This document shows, piece after piece, positions 14,617 to 23,203 of a stretch of 38,887 nt of DNA; position 1 is the stretch's first letter, and every line of letters starts with the position of its first letter. The stretch spans positions 1 through 38,887 of the forward strand of contig NZ_MQTQ01000055.1 in the NCBI RefSeq assembly GCF_020532805.1, written 5' to 3'. A program made the position numbers and the translations under genes. This stretch comes from Arthrobacter sp. SO5 (GTDB lineage: Bacteria; Actinomycetota; Actinomycetes; Actinomycetales; Micrococcaceae). The notes under the pieces are model-generated. The model worked only from the letters and a program-made list of their open reading frames with translations. It did not search any database and was not told where the DNA came from.

Positions 14617-16050
14617 ATGACGCAAAGCCAGTCGAGGTCCAAGAGCCCGGCCAGCTGGCACCCCGGTGCGCCAGAGCGGGACGGCCTGTGGATCTTCACA
14701 CGCCCGCGCGATTTCATCGACAGCATCGCCAACAGCTCGCCGGCGCGCCTTGCCGTGACCGCCTTCGGTGTGGTGGTCCTGATCTTCACCACCCTGCTCT
14801 CCCTGCCCATGTCCTCCGCCACGGGAGACCCGACCCCGCTGTACCAGGCCCTTTTCACCGCGGTGTCGGCCGTCTGTGTCACGGGACTGACCGTAGTCTC
14901 CACCGCCGTGCACTGGTCCTTCTTCGGCCAGCTCGTGATCCTGACGGGCATCTTCGTCGGCGGCCTCGGCACCCTGACGCTGGCCTCGCTGCTTGCCCTC
15001 ATGGTCAGCAAGAAACTCGGCGTCCGCGGCAAGCTGATAGCGCAGGAGGCCATGAACAGCGCCGGCCGCCTTGGCGAGGTCGGCACCTTGCTACGGATCG
15101 TCATCGTTACGTCCGTGGTGATCGAGGGTGCACTGGCGCTGACCCTTATCCCCCGGTTCCTGGCGCTGGGCGAGAGCCTCGGGCAGTCGGTCTGGCATGG
15201 CGTGTTCTATGCCATTTCCGCGTTCAACAACGCCGGTTTCACACCGCACTCGGACGGGATCGTGCCCTACCAGACCGATCTGTGGATCCTCGTTCCGCTC
15301 ATGATCGGCGTCTTCCTCGGCAGCCTCGGCTTCCCGGTGGTCATGGTGCTGCAGCAGAACGGCCTGAACTGGAAGAAATGGAACCTGCACACCAAGCTGA
15401 CCATCCAGGTGTCCTTCATTCTCCTGGCGGCGGGCACCGTGCTGTGGGGGCTGATGGAGTGGGAGAACATCCGGACCATCGGCGGGATGAGCCTGGGCGA
15501 CAAGATCACGCATTCGCTCTTCGCCTCCGTGATGACCCGCTCGGGCGGCTTCAATCTGGTGGACCAGAACCAGCTGGACTCCACCACGATGCTGCTGACT
15601 GACGCGCTGATGTTTGCCGGCGGCGGTTCGGCGTCGACGGCCGGCGGCATCAAGGTGACCACCATCGCCGTGATGTTCCTGGCGATTGTGGCCGAGGCCC
15701 GGGGCGACACGGACGTGAAGATCTACGGGCGCACCATCCCGGAAGGCACCATGCGGGTGGCGATTTCCGTGATCGTCGCGGGCGCCACCCTCGTCGCAGT
15801 GTCGGCTATGTTGCTCCTGCAGATCAGCGGGGCGTCCCTGGACCGGGTGCTCTTCGAAACCATTTCCGCGTTCGCCACGGTGGGCCTCAGCACGAACCTC
15901 AGTGCTGAGCTGCCGCCGTCGGGCGTCTACGTCCTCACGGCCCTGATGTTTGCCGGGCGCGTCGGGACCGTCACCCTTGCCGCCGGCCTGGCCCTGCGCC
16001 AGCGAAGCCAGCTGTACCACTACCCGGAAGAGAGACCGATCATTGGCTAA
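14617..16050 (+). CDS. TrkH/KtrB family potassium uptake membrane subunit
   Basis: Protein of 477 residues forming the ion-conducting part of a Trk/Ktr potassium transporter. The four pore-loop repeats are seen by their selectivity glycines: AVCVTGLTVV, SAFNNAGFTPH, MTRSGGFNL and ATVGLSTNL. A GAGGA site lies about ten bases before the ATG at 14617; the longer reading from 14542 has no support. A weak promoter (TTGCAC 14556-14561, 17 bases, TACTGA 14579-14584) is possible. The gene overlaps trkA by eight bases, so the transporter and its gate are made together. Its size is closer to KtrB than to E. coli TrkH. Confidence 0.93.
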   Translation: MTQSQSRSKSPASWHPGAPERDGLWIFTRPRDFIDSIANSSPARLAVTAFGVVVLIFTTLLSLPMSSATGDPTPLYQALFTAVSAVCVTGLTVVSTAVHWSFFGQLVILTGIFVGGLGTLTLASLLALMVSKKLGVRGKLIAQEAMNSAGRLGEVGTLLRIVIVTSVVIEGALALTLIPRFLALGESLGQSVWHGVFYAISAFNNAGFTPHSDGIVPYQTDLWILVPLMIGVFLGSLGFPVVMVLQQNGLNWKKWNLHTKLTIQVSFILLAAGTVLWGLMEWENIRTIGGMSLGDKITHSLFASVMTRSGGFNLVDQNQLDSTTMLLTDALMFAGGGSASTAGGIKVTTIAVMFLAIVAEARGDTDVKIYGRTIPEGTMRVAISVIVAGATLVAVSAMLLLQISGASLDRVLFETISAFATVGLSTNLSAELPPSGVYVLTALMFAGRVGTVTLAAGLALRQRSQLYHYPEERPIIG

Positions 16051-16729
16051 TTCCTCAGGGGCCGTCAACCGCCCCGCCCACAACGCCCCCGTGCTGGTGA
16101 TCGGACTGGGCCGCTTCGGCGCGTCCACCGCCGAGCAGCTGGTCAAGCAGGGCCGCGAGGTGCTCGCCATCGAACGCGACCCGAAGCTGGTGCAGAAGTG
16201 GTCCGGCGTCCTGACGCACGTCGTGGAGGCAGATGCCACGAACATTGATGCCCTCCGCCAGCTCGGCGCGCAGGAGTTCAGCTCCGCGGTGGTGGGGGTG
16301 GGAACGTCGATTGAGTCCTCGGTGCTGATCACTGTGAACCTCGTGGACCTGGGCATCGAGCACCTCTGGGTCAAGGCGATCACGCCTTCGCACGGCAAGA
16401 TCCTGACCCGGATCGGTGCCCACCACGTTATTTACCCCGAAGCCGACGCCGGCGTCCGCGCCGCACACCTGGTCTCGGGGCGGATGCTGGACTTTATCGA
16501 GTTCGACGACGACTTCGCGATCGTGAAGATGTACCCGCCGCGCGAAGTCGTCGGCTTCACCCTGGACGAATCCAAGGTCCGTTCCAAGTACGGCGTCACA
16601 ATCGTCGGCGTAAAATCCCCGGGCGAGGATTTCACCTACGCCCGGCCCGAGACCAAGGTATCCGGCCGGGACATGCTCATTGTCTCCGGACACGTGGACC
16701 TGCTCGAGAGGTTCGCTGCCCGGCCGTAG
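16043..16729 (+). CDS. TrkA/KtrA family potassium uptake regulatory subunit
   Basis: Protein of 228 residues, the cytoplasmic gating ring subunit (RCK domain). The nucleotide-binding Rossmann motif is VLVIGLGRFGASTAEQL (GxGxxG at 21-26), with an acidic ribose-binding end at LAIERD. A C-terminal RCK_C domain follows (VGFTLDESKVRSKYGVTIVGV). The start is the TTG at 16043: it overlaps the trkH stop by eight bases, has GGAAGAGAG at proper distance, and gives the expected N terminus. A one-domain protein of this size is KtrA-like. In related bacteria such subunits respond to ATP/ADP and cyclic di-AMP. Confidence 0.92.
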   Translation: MANSSGAVNRPAHNAPVLVIGLGRFGASTAEQLVKQGREVLAIERDPKLVQKWSGVLTHVVEADATNIDALRQLGAQEFSSAVVGVGTSIESSVLITVNLVDLGIEHLWVKAITPSHGKILTRIGAHHVIYPEADAGVRAAHLVSGRMLDFIEFDDDFAIVKMYPPREVVGFTLDESKVRSKYGVTIVGVKSPGEDFTYARPETKVSGRDMLIVSGHVDLLERFAARP

Positions 16730-16732
16730 CGT

Positions 16733-17566
16733 CTAGGCGAGTTCCTTCGTGATCTCCGCGGCGCGTACCGTGGCGGCCCTGGCCCCTTCTGCGATGATTG
16801 CCGGCAGGCCGCGCTCGCTGAACGTGGCAATGGCGCGTTCGGTAGTGCCGTTGGGGCTCGTCACGGCTTTGCGCAGCGCGGTGGGGTCCGCGCCCGGCTC
16901 GGCGAGCATAAAGCCGGCACCGGCGACCGTTTCACGCGCCAGCAACAGGGACAGCTCTGGGTCCAGGCCCAGTTCGACGCCGGCCGCGGCCATCGCTTCG
17001 GCCAGGTAGAACGCGTACGCCGGGCCCGAACCGCTGATCGCCGACAGCGCATCCACCTGCTCTTCGGGGACCTCTACGACGGTGCCGACGGCGGAGAGGA
17101 TGTCCTTGGCCAGCTGGAGCTGCTCCGCGGAGCAGCTGGTCCCCGGTGAGACGGAAACGACGCCGCGGCCCAGCCTGGCCGGCGTGTTGGGCATGGTGCG
17201 GATCACGGGCTGGCCGGCCGGCAGGGCCGCCTCCAGCTGCTCCAGCGACACCGCCGCGGCGACGCTGATCACGATCGTCTTCGGTGCCAGCGCATCGCCG
17301 ATCTCCCGGGCCAGGTCCGCGATGCCCGCGGGCTTGACGCCCAGAATGACGACGTCGGCGCCGACGGCTGCCTGTTTGTTGTTCTCCGGCTCTTCCTCTC
17401 CGGCGATGGCGGTGATGCCGTGGTGGCTTTTGGCAAGGTCGGCCGCGCGTTCGGCGCGCCGGACCGTCGCGACGATGTCGGCAGGGGCGGTGCCGCCCTC
17501 GATCAGGCCGCCCAGGATTGCCTCGTTCATAGATCCACAGCCCAGGAATGCGATTCTGTTGCTCAT
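16733..17566 (-). CDS. proC: Pyrroline-5-carboxylate reductase
   Basis: Protein of 277 residues, the usual length. It reduces pyrroline-5-carboxylate to proline with NAD(P)H, the last step of proline synthesis. The Rossmann motif is RIAFLGCGSMNEAILGGL; other family marks are VVILGVKPAGI, VISVAAAVSLEQLE, VIRTMPNTPA, the substrate-binding SGSGPAYAFYLAEAM, and SPNGTTERAIATF. It converges on trkA with three bases between stops. Upstream lies the 450-base gene-free region with the two RNA-like elements on the other strand. Confidence 0.96.
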   Translation of the reverse strand: MSNRIAFLGCGSMNEAILGGLIEGGTAPADIVATVRRAERAADLAKSHHGITAIAGEEEPENNKQAAVGADVVILGVKPAGIADLAREIGDALAPKTIVISVAAAVSLEQLEAALPAGQPVIRTMPNTPARLGRGVVSVSPGTSCSAEQLQLAKDILSAVGTVVEVPEEQVDALSAISGSGPAYAFYLAEAMAAAGVELGLDPELSLLLARETVAGAGFMLAEPGADPTALRKAVTSPNGTTERAIATFSERGLPAIIAEGARAATVRAAEITKELA

Positions 17567-17651
17567 GCCCCCATCATCGCAGTCCGGCCCGATTCACAGC
17601 TAGCTCACATCCTCAGCGCAGACTCTTCACAAACTCCGGGGCTAGATTGGG

Positions 17652-17760
17652 AAGTGCCTCATTGAGGGTGCGAATGATACGGCGGACATGCGGATGTCCG
17701 CCCGGCACCGGTGGTCTGCAGCGGGTTTCCCCCATTTTCCCGCAGCACACCGCCGGTGCC
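17652..17760 (+). ncRNA. Structured RNA-like element, copy 1
   Basis: First of two related elements in the proC-ppx gap. It starts with AAGTGCCTCA, four variable bases, then GGGTGCGAATGAT. A perfect 9-bp hairpin follows (17681-17689 with 17694-17702). Next is a long hairpin with outer stem 17704-17711/17753-17760, inner stem 17717-17725/17739-17747 with one A-A mismatch, and loop TTTCCCCCATTTT. A TAGATT box (17643-17648) lies four bases before the conserved start, so it may have its own promoter. The 3' hairpin could end the transcript. There is no open frame of interest. The family was not recognised. Confidence 0.6.
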
Positions 17761-17885
17761 TTCGCCGTTTAACGGCCGCAGCTGCGTGCCGGACTGCTGG
17801 TGGGGTCCTTCCGCGGCATCGACGCATTGCCAGCCAACACACAGCCAAATCTGCTGGAACGCCCATGATCGGCCGTTAGCGTTGA

Positions 17886-17997
17886 AAGTGCCTCAACCAA
17901 GGTGCGAGTGATGATAGCTGGTCCTTCGGGACCGACGTGGCGCCGGGCGGATGCAGAAGAGTTCCCCCACATCCTTCTGCACTTTGCCGCCCGGCGC
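17886..17997 (+). ncRNA. Structured RNA-like element, copy 2
   Basis: Second copy, 234 bases downstream of copy 1. It begins AAGTGCCTCA, four variable bases, AGGTGCGAGTGAT. Hairpin 1 is GGTCC-TTCG-GGACC (17920-17933), a classic UUCG tetraloop that indicates the plus strand is the RNA. Hairpin 2 has a perfect 11-bp outer stem (17940-17950/17987-17997), an 8-bp inner stem (17952-17959/17974-17981) and loop AGTTCCCCCACATC. The stems differ from copy 1 in sequence yet still pair, while the 5' block and TTCCCCCA loop are kept. A TAGCGT box (17877-17882) sits at nearly the same distance as in copy 1. Only 19 bases separate it from the ppx stop on the other strand. Confidence 0.6.
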
Positions 17998-18015
17998 TTA
18001 CTCGCCCGGTGCTGG

Positions 18016-19017
18016 CTACTCGACGTCGGGCGTCTGCAAGACCGCCGGAAGGGCCTGGGCCACGTGGGGTGCCGGCTCGAGCGGACCGTCGACGACCAAC
18101 TGGTCCAGCCGGCGCAGAATCAGCCCCTCGCGGAGGGCCCACGGGCAGATCTCCATACTGGCGAACTCGAACAGCTCGAGGGCGGCCTCGGCCACCAGGG
18201 CCCCGGCCAGCAATTGCGGGGCGCGCGCCTCCGACACGCCGGGAAGGTGCAGCCGGTCCTCCGCCTTCATGGCCGAGATCCGCTGCGCCCAGAGGCCCAG
18301 GTCCGAGGAAAAGAGCTCCCGCTTGATGTAGGGGCCGGCGCCGCTTGGCGCAGCCCCGGCGATGCGGGCCAGCGAGCGGAACGTCTTGGACGTGCCTGCC
18401 ACATGGTTCGCCTTGCCCAGCTTCGCGAAGTCCCGCACGACCGGCTTGAGCGTGGCCCGGATATACCGGCGCAGTTCCTTGACACTCTTGGCCGAGGGCG
18501 GGTCCTCGTGCAACCAGTCCCGGGTGAGCCGGCTCGCTCCGAGCGGGACCGACGTCGCGAATTCAGGGAGTTCGTCCTCGCCGTAGGCCATTTCAAAGGA
18601 CCCCCCGCCGATGTCCAGGTTCAGGATGGATCCGGCGCCCCAGCCGTACCAGCGGCGGACGGCGAAGAACGTCATCGAGGCCTCTTCGCTGCCGGTGAGT
18701 TCCCGGAGCGTGACCGTCGTTTCGTGCTTTACCCGGGCCAGCACGGCGGGCCCGTTGGTGGCCTCGCGGATTGCCGAGGTACAGAAGGCCAGGAGGTCCT
18801 CGGCCTTGTGTTTGGCCGCGAAGTCCAACGCTTCGAGGACGAACTCGGTCAACTCATACTGGCCGTCCTCACTGATGCTGCCGTCCTCGTCGAGGAACTG
18901 CACGAGGGAGAGCGGTCGCTTGTGCGAGGCGAAAGGCACCGGGCGTGCGCCGGGATGAGCGTCCACCAGGAGGAGGTGGACGGTATTAGAGCCGATATCG
19001 AGGACGCCTAGCCGCAT
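18016..19017 (-). CDS. Ppx/GppA phosphatase family protein (exopolyphosphatase type)
   Basis: Protein of 333 residues of the ASKHA-fold Ppx/GppA family, which cut inorganic polyphosphate or the pentaphosphate form of the alarmone. Phosphate-binding motifs are LGVLDIGSNTVHLLLVD at the N terminus and ILNLDIGGGSFEMA near residue 134. The length fits the short two-domain actinobacterial enzymes, without the C-terminal HD-like region of E. coli Ppx. Which substrate it uses cannot be told. An AATAAT box ends six bases before the ATG, suggesting a leaderless mRNA. Confidence 0.92.
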   Translation of the reverse strand: MRLGVLDIGSNTVHLLLVDAHPGARPVPFASHKRPLSLVQFLDEDGSISEDGQYELTEFVLEALDFAAKHKAEDLLAFCTSAIREATNGPAVLARVKHETTVTLRELTGSEEASMTFFAVRRWYGWGAGSILNLDIGGGSFEMAYGEDELPEFATSVPLGASRLTRDWLHEDPPSAKSVKELRRYIRATLKPVVRDFAKLGKANHVAGTSKTFRSLARIAGAAPSGAGPYIKRELFSSDLGLWAQRISAMKAEDRLHLPGVSEARAPQLLAGALVAEAALELFEFASMEICPWALREGLILRRLDQLVVDGPLEPAPHVAQALPAVLQTPDVE

Positions 19018-19057
19018 GGTGCCATTATTGCCCCCCGTGAAGCGGCCCGCCTAACGC

Positions 19058-19510
19058 TCAGGCGTGCCCGCCGTCGTTTTCGGGAGCGTCCGCCGGATCT
19101 TCTGTGGGCTTGAAGTCGCGCCGGATGTTGGCCACGCCTTCCGGATCGATTTCAAAGCCGAAAGCGGCTCCGGGGTTGATGACCATGCCGAGTTCGTCTC
19201 CGAGGTTGCCGAGGATCGCGGCACCCTGGGTGCCCAGCACGTTGGGAGCGGCAGCAAGGTACTGCTCGCCGACGCGGCTCGGGTGCGAGAACACAGCCAG
19301 GACCGGCAGCCCGGCGGAGTTCGCGAGCACCAGCGGTTCGACCTGGGAATCCTCGCCTTCGAGGGCATCCGAGCTGACGATGTAGACCTCGTTGTTGAGG
19401 AACGCCAGGATGACGTCCACCGGGTTGGCGTCGGGCTGCTCGCCCCGGGCGAGCTCCTCTTCGAGGTCATTCAGTGGCTTGAGATCCAGGTGATCGGGCT
19501 GTTCAGTCAT
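19058..19510 (-). CDS. SseB family protein
   Basis: Protein of 150 residues with an SseB N-terminal-type domain: VDVILAFLNNEVYIVSS, then VLANSAGLPVLAVFSHPSRVGEQYLAAAPNVLGTQGAAILGNLGDELGMVINPGAAFGFEIDPEGVANI. The pattern of a short beta-rich domain ending in 'xxxNPGxxxGFEIxPxxV' is typical. The biochemical role is not known. It is 41 bases upstream of the ppx/gppA start on the same strand and could share an mRNA with it. Confidence 0.82.
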   Translation of the reverse strand: MTEQPDHLDLKPLNDLEEELARGEQPDANPVDVILAFLNNEVYIVSSDALEGEDSQVEPLVLANSAGLPVLAVFSHPSRVGEQYLAAAPNVLGTQGAAILGNLGDELGMVINPGAAFGFEIDPEGVANIRRDFKPTEDPADAPENDGGHA

Positions 19511-19569
19511 GGTCCTACTCGATCACGTTGCGCCCGGCACCGCAAACACGGCGCACCCGGCGAGGCGGG

Positions 19570-22308
19570 CTACTTCTTGGCGGCGGCCTTGCGGGCGGGG
19601 GCCTTGCGGGCCGTGGTCGTGCGCTTGACCGGGCCCTTCGCCCGCTTTTCCGCGAGGAGTTCGACGGCGCGTTCCCGCGTGAGTTCCTCCAGCGCCGTGG
19701 TGCGCGGCACGGTGATGTTGGTGACGCCGTCGGTGATGTACGGGCCGAAGCGGCCCTCCTTCACTACAATGTTCTTTTCCGAGACCGGGTCCGGGCCGAA
19801 CTCGGCAAGGGGAGGAACGGCGGCGCGGGCGCCCCGCTGCTTCGGCTGCGAGTAGATCTCCTGCGCCTGCTCCAGCGTGATGGTGAAGATCTCCTCTTCC
19901 GAGCCGATGGACCGGGAATCCGTGCCTTTTTTCAGGTACGGGCCGAAGCGGCCGTTCTGCACCGTGATCGGGTTGCCCTCGGCGTCCTGGCCGAGCACCC
20001 GGGGCAGGCTCATGAGCTGCAGCGCCTCATCCAGGGTGACGGTGTCCACGGCCATGGAGGCGAACAGGGAGCCGGTGCGCGGCTTGGCCTTGACGGGCTT
20101 CTTCGGGGGCTTCGGCTTGCCGTTCTTGTAGTACTCCACCGGCTGGTTGGCGAGCTGCTCCTCCGTCATCTCGGGGATGACCTCGGTGACGTAGGCACCG
20201 TACCGGCCGTTCTTGGCGACGACGGTGTGCCCGGTGTGCGGATCCGCGCCGAGCACGCGCTCCTCGGGGGCCGCTGTCTCCATCAGCTCGATCGCCTTCG
20301 CGGCGGTGAGCTCGTCCGGCGCCAGGTCCTCGGGGACGTTGGCGCGGGCCGCCTCGATCACCTCTCCGGTCTCCGGATCGACCGCGGGGACCGAACTTTC
20401 CAGGTAGGGGCCGAACTTGCCAACCCGCAGGGTGATGCCGTCGGTGATGGGAATGGAGTTGATTTCACGGGCGTCGATCTCGCCGAGGTTGTTGACGATG
20501 CTCAGCAGGCCCGGGTCCGAATCCTCGCCGAAATAGAAGTGCTTGAGCCAGGTGGTGCCCGTGGCCTGGCCATTGGCGATCTTGTCCAGGTCCGCTTCCA
20601 TGTCCGCTGTGAACTCGTAGTCCACGTAGTCGTGGAAGTGCTGTTCCAGCAGCCGGACCACGGAGAACGCGATCCAGCTCGGGACCAGCGCGGACCCCTG
20701 CTTCCGGACATAGCCGCGGTCCTGGATGGTGGAGATGGTGGAGGCGTAGGTGGACGGGCGTCCGATGCCCTTCTTTTCCAGCTCGGCGGTCAGCGACGCT
20801 TCGGTGAAGCGCGGCGGCGGGGAGGTTTCGTGGCCGATCGCGACAATGTCCGAGGCGGTGAGAGCGTCGTCCTTGGCCACGTTCGGCAGGCGGCGTGCTT
20901 CCTCGGAGTCGTCGTCGCCGCGGCTCTCGTCCTTGCCTTCTTCATAGGCGGCAAGGAAGCCGGGGAACGTGATGACGGTGCCGGAGGCCGAGAATTCGGC
21001 GTCCCGTTGATCTTCTGCCCCGCCAACCGTCACGGCACCGAGGCGGATCGTGGCAGTGGAGCCCTTGGCGTCGGCCATCTGCGACGCGACGGTGCGCTTC
21101 CAGACGAGCTCGTAGAGCCGGAATTCGTCACCGGAGAGCTGTTTAGCCACCTGGGCCGGGGTGCGGAAAGAGTCGCCGGCGGGACGGATGGCCTCGTGGG
21201 CTTCCTGCGCGTTGGCCGCCTTGCCGCTGTAGACGCGCGGGGACGCCGGCACGTACTCGGGACCGTACAGCTCGGAGGCCTGGCGGCGGGCTGCCGTGAC
21301 GGCCTCGTTGCTCAGTGCGGAGGAGTCCGTACGCATATAGGTGATGTAGCCGTTTTCGTACAGCCGCTGCGCCACCTGCATCGTGCTCTTCGAGGAGAAA
21401 CGCAGCTTGCGGCCGGCCTCCTGCTGCAGCGTGGAGGTGGTGAACGGCGCGGCCGGGCGGCGGGTATACGGCTTGGTGTCAACGGAGCGGACGCGGAAGT
21501 CGGCGTCCTGCAGTCCGGCGGCGAGGGACGTGGCGAGTGCCTCGTCGAGGTGCACGGCGTTGCGGGAGGTGAGCTCGCCGTTGTCGTTGAAGTCGCGGCC
21601 GCTGGCGACTTTGGCGCCGTCGACCATGGCCAGTTTGGCCTTGAACGAGCCGGACCCGGCGCCGAACTGGCCGGTCAGGTCCCAGTAGGACGCGGCCCTG
21701 AAGGCCATCCGCTCACGCTCGCGGTCCACCACCATGCGGGTCACAACCGACTGCACACGGCCGGCGGAAAGTCCGCGGGCCACCTTGCGCCACAGCACCG
21801 GGGAGATCTCGTAACCGTAGAGCCGGTCCAGCACACGGCGGGTTTCCTGCGCGTCCACGAGGTCCTGGTCGACGTCGCGCAGGTTGTCCATGGCGCGGTG
21901 GATTGCTTCCTTGGTGATTTCGCCGAAGGTCATCCGGTACACGGGCACCTTGGGCTTGAGCACTTCCAGCAGGTGCCACGCGATGGCCTCGCCCTCGCGG
22001 TCCCCATCGGTTGCGAGATAGAGAGCGTCAGCGTCTTTGAGCTGGGCCTTAAGCTCGGCGACCTTTTTCTTTTTGTCCGGCGACACCACGTAGTACGGCT
22101 TGAAGTCGTTGTCAATGTCGACGGCGAACTTGCCCACCGAGGTCTTCTTCAGTTCCGCCGGCAGTTCGGAGGGCTGCGGGAGGTCACGGATGTGACCAAT
22201 GGAGGCCTCAACGATGAAGCCCTCGCCGAGGTACTTGGCGATGGTCTTGCTCTTGGCGGGAGACTCCACAATCACGAGTTTCTTGCCGGTTTTGGCCTTG
22301 CTTGGCAC
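19570..22308 (-). CDS. topA: DNA topoisomerase I
   Basis: Protein of 912 residues, type IA topoisomerase, relaxing negatively supercoiled DNA. The TOPRIM domain begins KLVIVESPAKSKTIAKYLG; DGDREGEAIAWHL gives the metal-binding acidic residues; the catalytic tyrosine is in YITYMRTDSSALS. The C terminus has four topoisomerase repeats marked by GKFGPYL, GRYGAYV, GRFGPYL and GRFGPYI, then a Lys/Ala-rich tail, as in other actinobacteria, without zinc fingers. The GTG start at 22308 has AGGAG four bases ahead; the ATG at 22350 has none and lengthens the protein oddly. Two large open frames antisense to it are compositional shadows. Confidence 0.96.
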   Translation of the reverse strand: MPSKAKTGKKLVIVESPAKSKTIAKYLGEGFIVEASIGHIRDLPQPSELPAELKKTSVGKFAVDIDNDFKPYYVVSPDKKKKVAELKAQLKDADALYLATDGDREGEAIAWHLLEVLKPKVPVYRMTFGEITKEAIHRAMDNLRDVDQDLVDAQETRRVLDRLYGYEISPVLWRKVARGLSAGRVQSVVTRMVVDRERERMAFRAASYWDLTGQFGAGSGSFKAKLAMVDGAKVASGRDFNDNGELTSRNAVHLDEALATSLAAGLQDADFRVRSVDTKPYTRRPAAPFTTSTLQQEAGRKLRFSSKSTMQVAQRLYENGYITYMRTDSSALSNEAVTAARRQASELYGPEYVPASPRVYSGKAANAQEAHEAIRPAGDSFRTPAQVAKQLSGDEFRLYELVWKRTVASQMADAKGSTATIRLGAVTVGGAEDQRDAEFSASGTVITFPGFLAAYEEGKDESRGDDDSEEARRLPNVAKDDALTASDIVAIGHETSPPPRFTEASLTAELEKKGIGRPSTYASTISTIQDRGYVRKQGSALVPSWIAFSVVRLLEQHFHDYVDYEFTADMEADLDKIANGQATGTTWLKHFYFGEDSDPGLLSIVNNLGEIDAREINSIPITDGITLRVGKFGPYLESSVPAVDPETGEVIEAARANVPEDLAPDELTAAKAIELMETAAPEERVLGADPHTGHTVVAKNGRYGAYVTEVIPEMTEEQLANQPVEYYKNGKPKPPKKPVKAKPRTGSLFASMAVDTVTLDEALQLMSLPRVLGQDAEGNPITVQNGRFGPYLKKGTDSRSIGSEEEIFTITLEQAQEIYSQPKQRGARAAVPPLAEFGPDPVSEKNIVVKEGRFGPYITDGVTNITVPRTTALEELTRERAVELLAEKRAKGPVKRTTTARKAPARKAAAKK

Positions 22309-22468
22309 GGTGCTCCTACAGAAAAAGGTTGCTCGGGCCGATGCGCCCATACCCGCCTAGTTCACCATATTTTGCAGATTCCCGCGCATTCAGGTGGAAA
22401 TCCCAGGTCTCCGCCCCGGACTTCCGGGCGTCATGAAGAGGCCCCTCCCGGCGTCGTGAAGGCCAGGT

Positions 22469-23125
22469 TCAGGCAGCGCCGGCGGAGGACGGCCCGCGGT
22501 CATCCGGAATCATCGACCACATCGTGGCCATGCGCTGGGTGCCTTCCGGAATGTGGTTCGGATCCTCGAGCTCATAGTCCTTCAGCAGCTCGAAGAGTCT
22601 CTCGTTCAGCTCGGCTCGCTGGGCGGGCGTCAGGTAGAGGAGGCTGCTCGCCAGCACCACGCAGGAGGGGCCGTCCGCGGGCTCTCCGAGTTTGCGTCGC
22701 TCGTCCCGTGTTTTGGCATAGGCGTTGACCCGGCGGCGGTACGCGTCAAGCTCCAGATCCAGCACGGCGAAATCCGGGCTGGCTACTCCGCCGCCGGATT
22801 TGATGGTGAAGTCTGTACCGGCGGCCTGCCAGCGGCGTTCGCGGGCGTCCCCTGCGGTGGCCGCAGGCGCCACGATTCCCCATTTCTGCAGGGCACGCAG
22901 GTGGTAGCTCATGGCGCTCGGGGTGAGGCCCGTCTGGGCCGCGAGTTCGGTGGCCGTGCGGCTCGCCTGGGTTGAATACAGCTCAGAAATAACTTCCAGA
23001 CGGGCGGCGTGGGCCAAGGCACGGATGGCCTTCGGGTCGGTGATTTCCACGTTCTTCTCCGGGCGCTGCCCGCGCTTGGCAGCCGGCGGCACCGGGGACT
23101 GCGCCGATGGGGTTTCTGCATTCAC
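22469..23125 (-). CDS. ArsR/SmtB-like winged-helix regulator, divergent from MFS transporter
   Basis: Protein of 218 residues. The winged helix spans about residues 28-95: ITDPKAIRALAHAARLEVISELYS, TATELAAQTGLTPSAMSYHLRALQKWGIV. The rest is an alpha-helical, charged domain (LDLELDAYRRRVNAYAK and LTPAQRAELNERLFELLKDYE) that probably dimerises or binds a ligand. No metal-site cysteines occur. The GTG at 23125 follows a TAGACT box by six bases, so the transcript is probably leaderless. It is divergent from the MFS exporter and shares its promoter region, the usual layout for a repressor of the exporter. Confidence 0.87.
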   Translation of the reverse strand: MNAETPSAQSPVPPAAKRGQRPEKNVEITDPKAIRALAHAARLEVISELYSTQASRTATELAAQTGLTPSAMSYHLRALQKWGIVAPAATAGDARERRWQAAGTDFTIKSGGGVASPDFAVLDLELDAYRRRVNAYAKTRDERRKLGEPADGPSCVVLASSLLYLTPAQRAELNERLFELLKDYELEDPNHIPEGTQRMATMWSMIPDDRGPSSAGAA

Positions 23126-23131
23126 GCCACC

Positions 23132-23196
23132 AGTCTATCGACAGGAGCCAAACTATGAAAGAGATGCTTGACACCTGATTCGGCCGGGAGTACTTT
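23132..23196. promoter_or_regulatory. Back-to-back promoters of the ArsR regulator and MFS genes
   Basis: Plus strand: TTGACA (23168-23173), 17 bases, TACTTT (23191-23196), leading to the MFS gene. Minus strand: TTTCAT (23155-23160), 17 bases, TAGACT (23132-23137), leading to the regulator. The two -35 boxes are seven bases apart, so one bound regulator could affect both. No clear dyad operator was seen. Confidence 0.6.
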
Positions 23197-23203
23197 GGTG
23201 GTT

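Noticed and set aside
17652..17997. Identification of the two elements as 6C RNA
   Set aside because: 6C RNA has C-runs in two hairpin loops. Here only the second hairpin has a C-run, of five, and the first loop is GCGG or UUCG. I keep them as unassigned.
19528..22728. A 1066-codon open frame on the plus strand antisense to topA
   Set aside because: It mirrors the topA coding frame, has low-complexity Gly/Arg/His/Val composition and no known domain. Long antisense frames are expected at this GC content.
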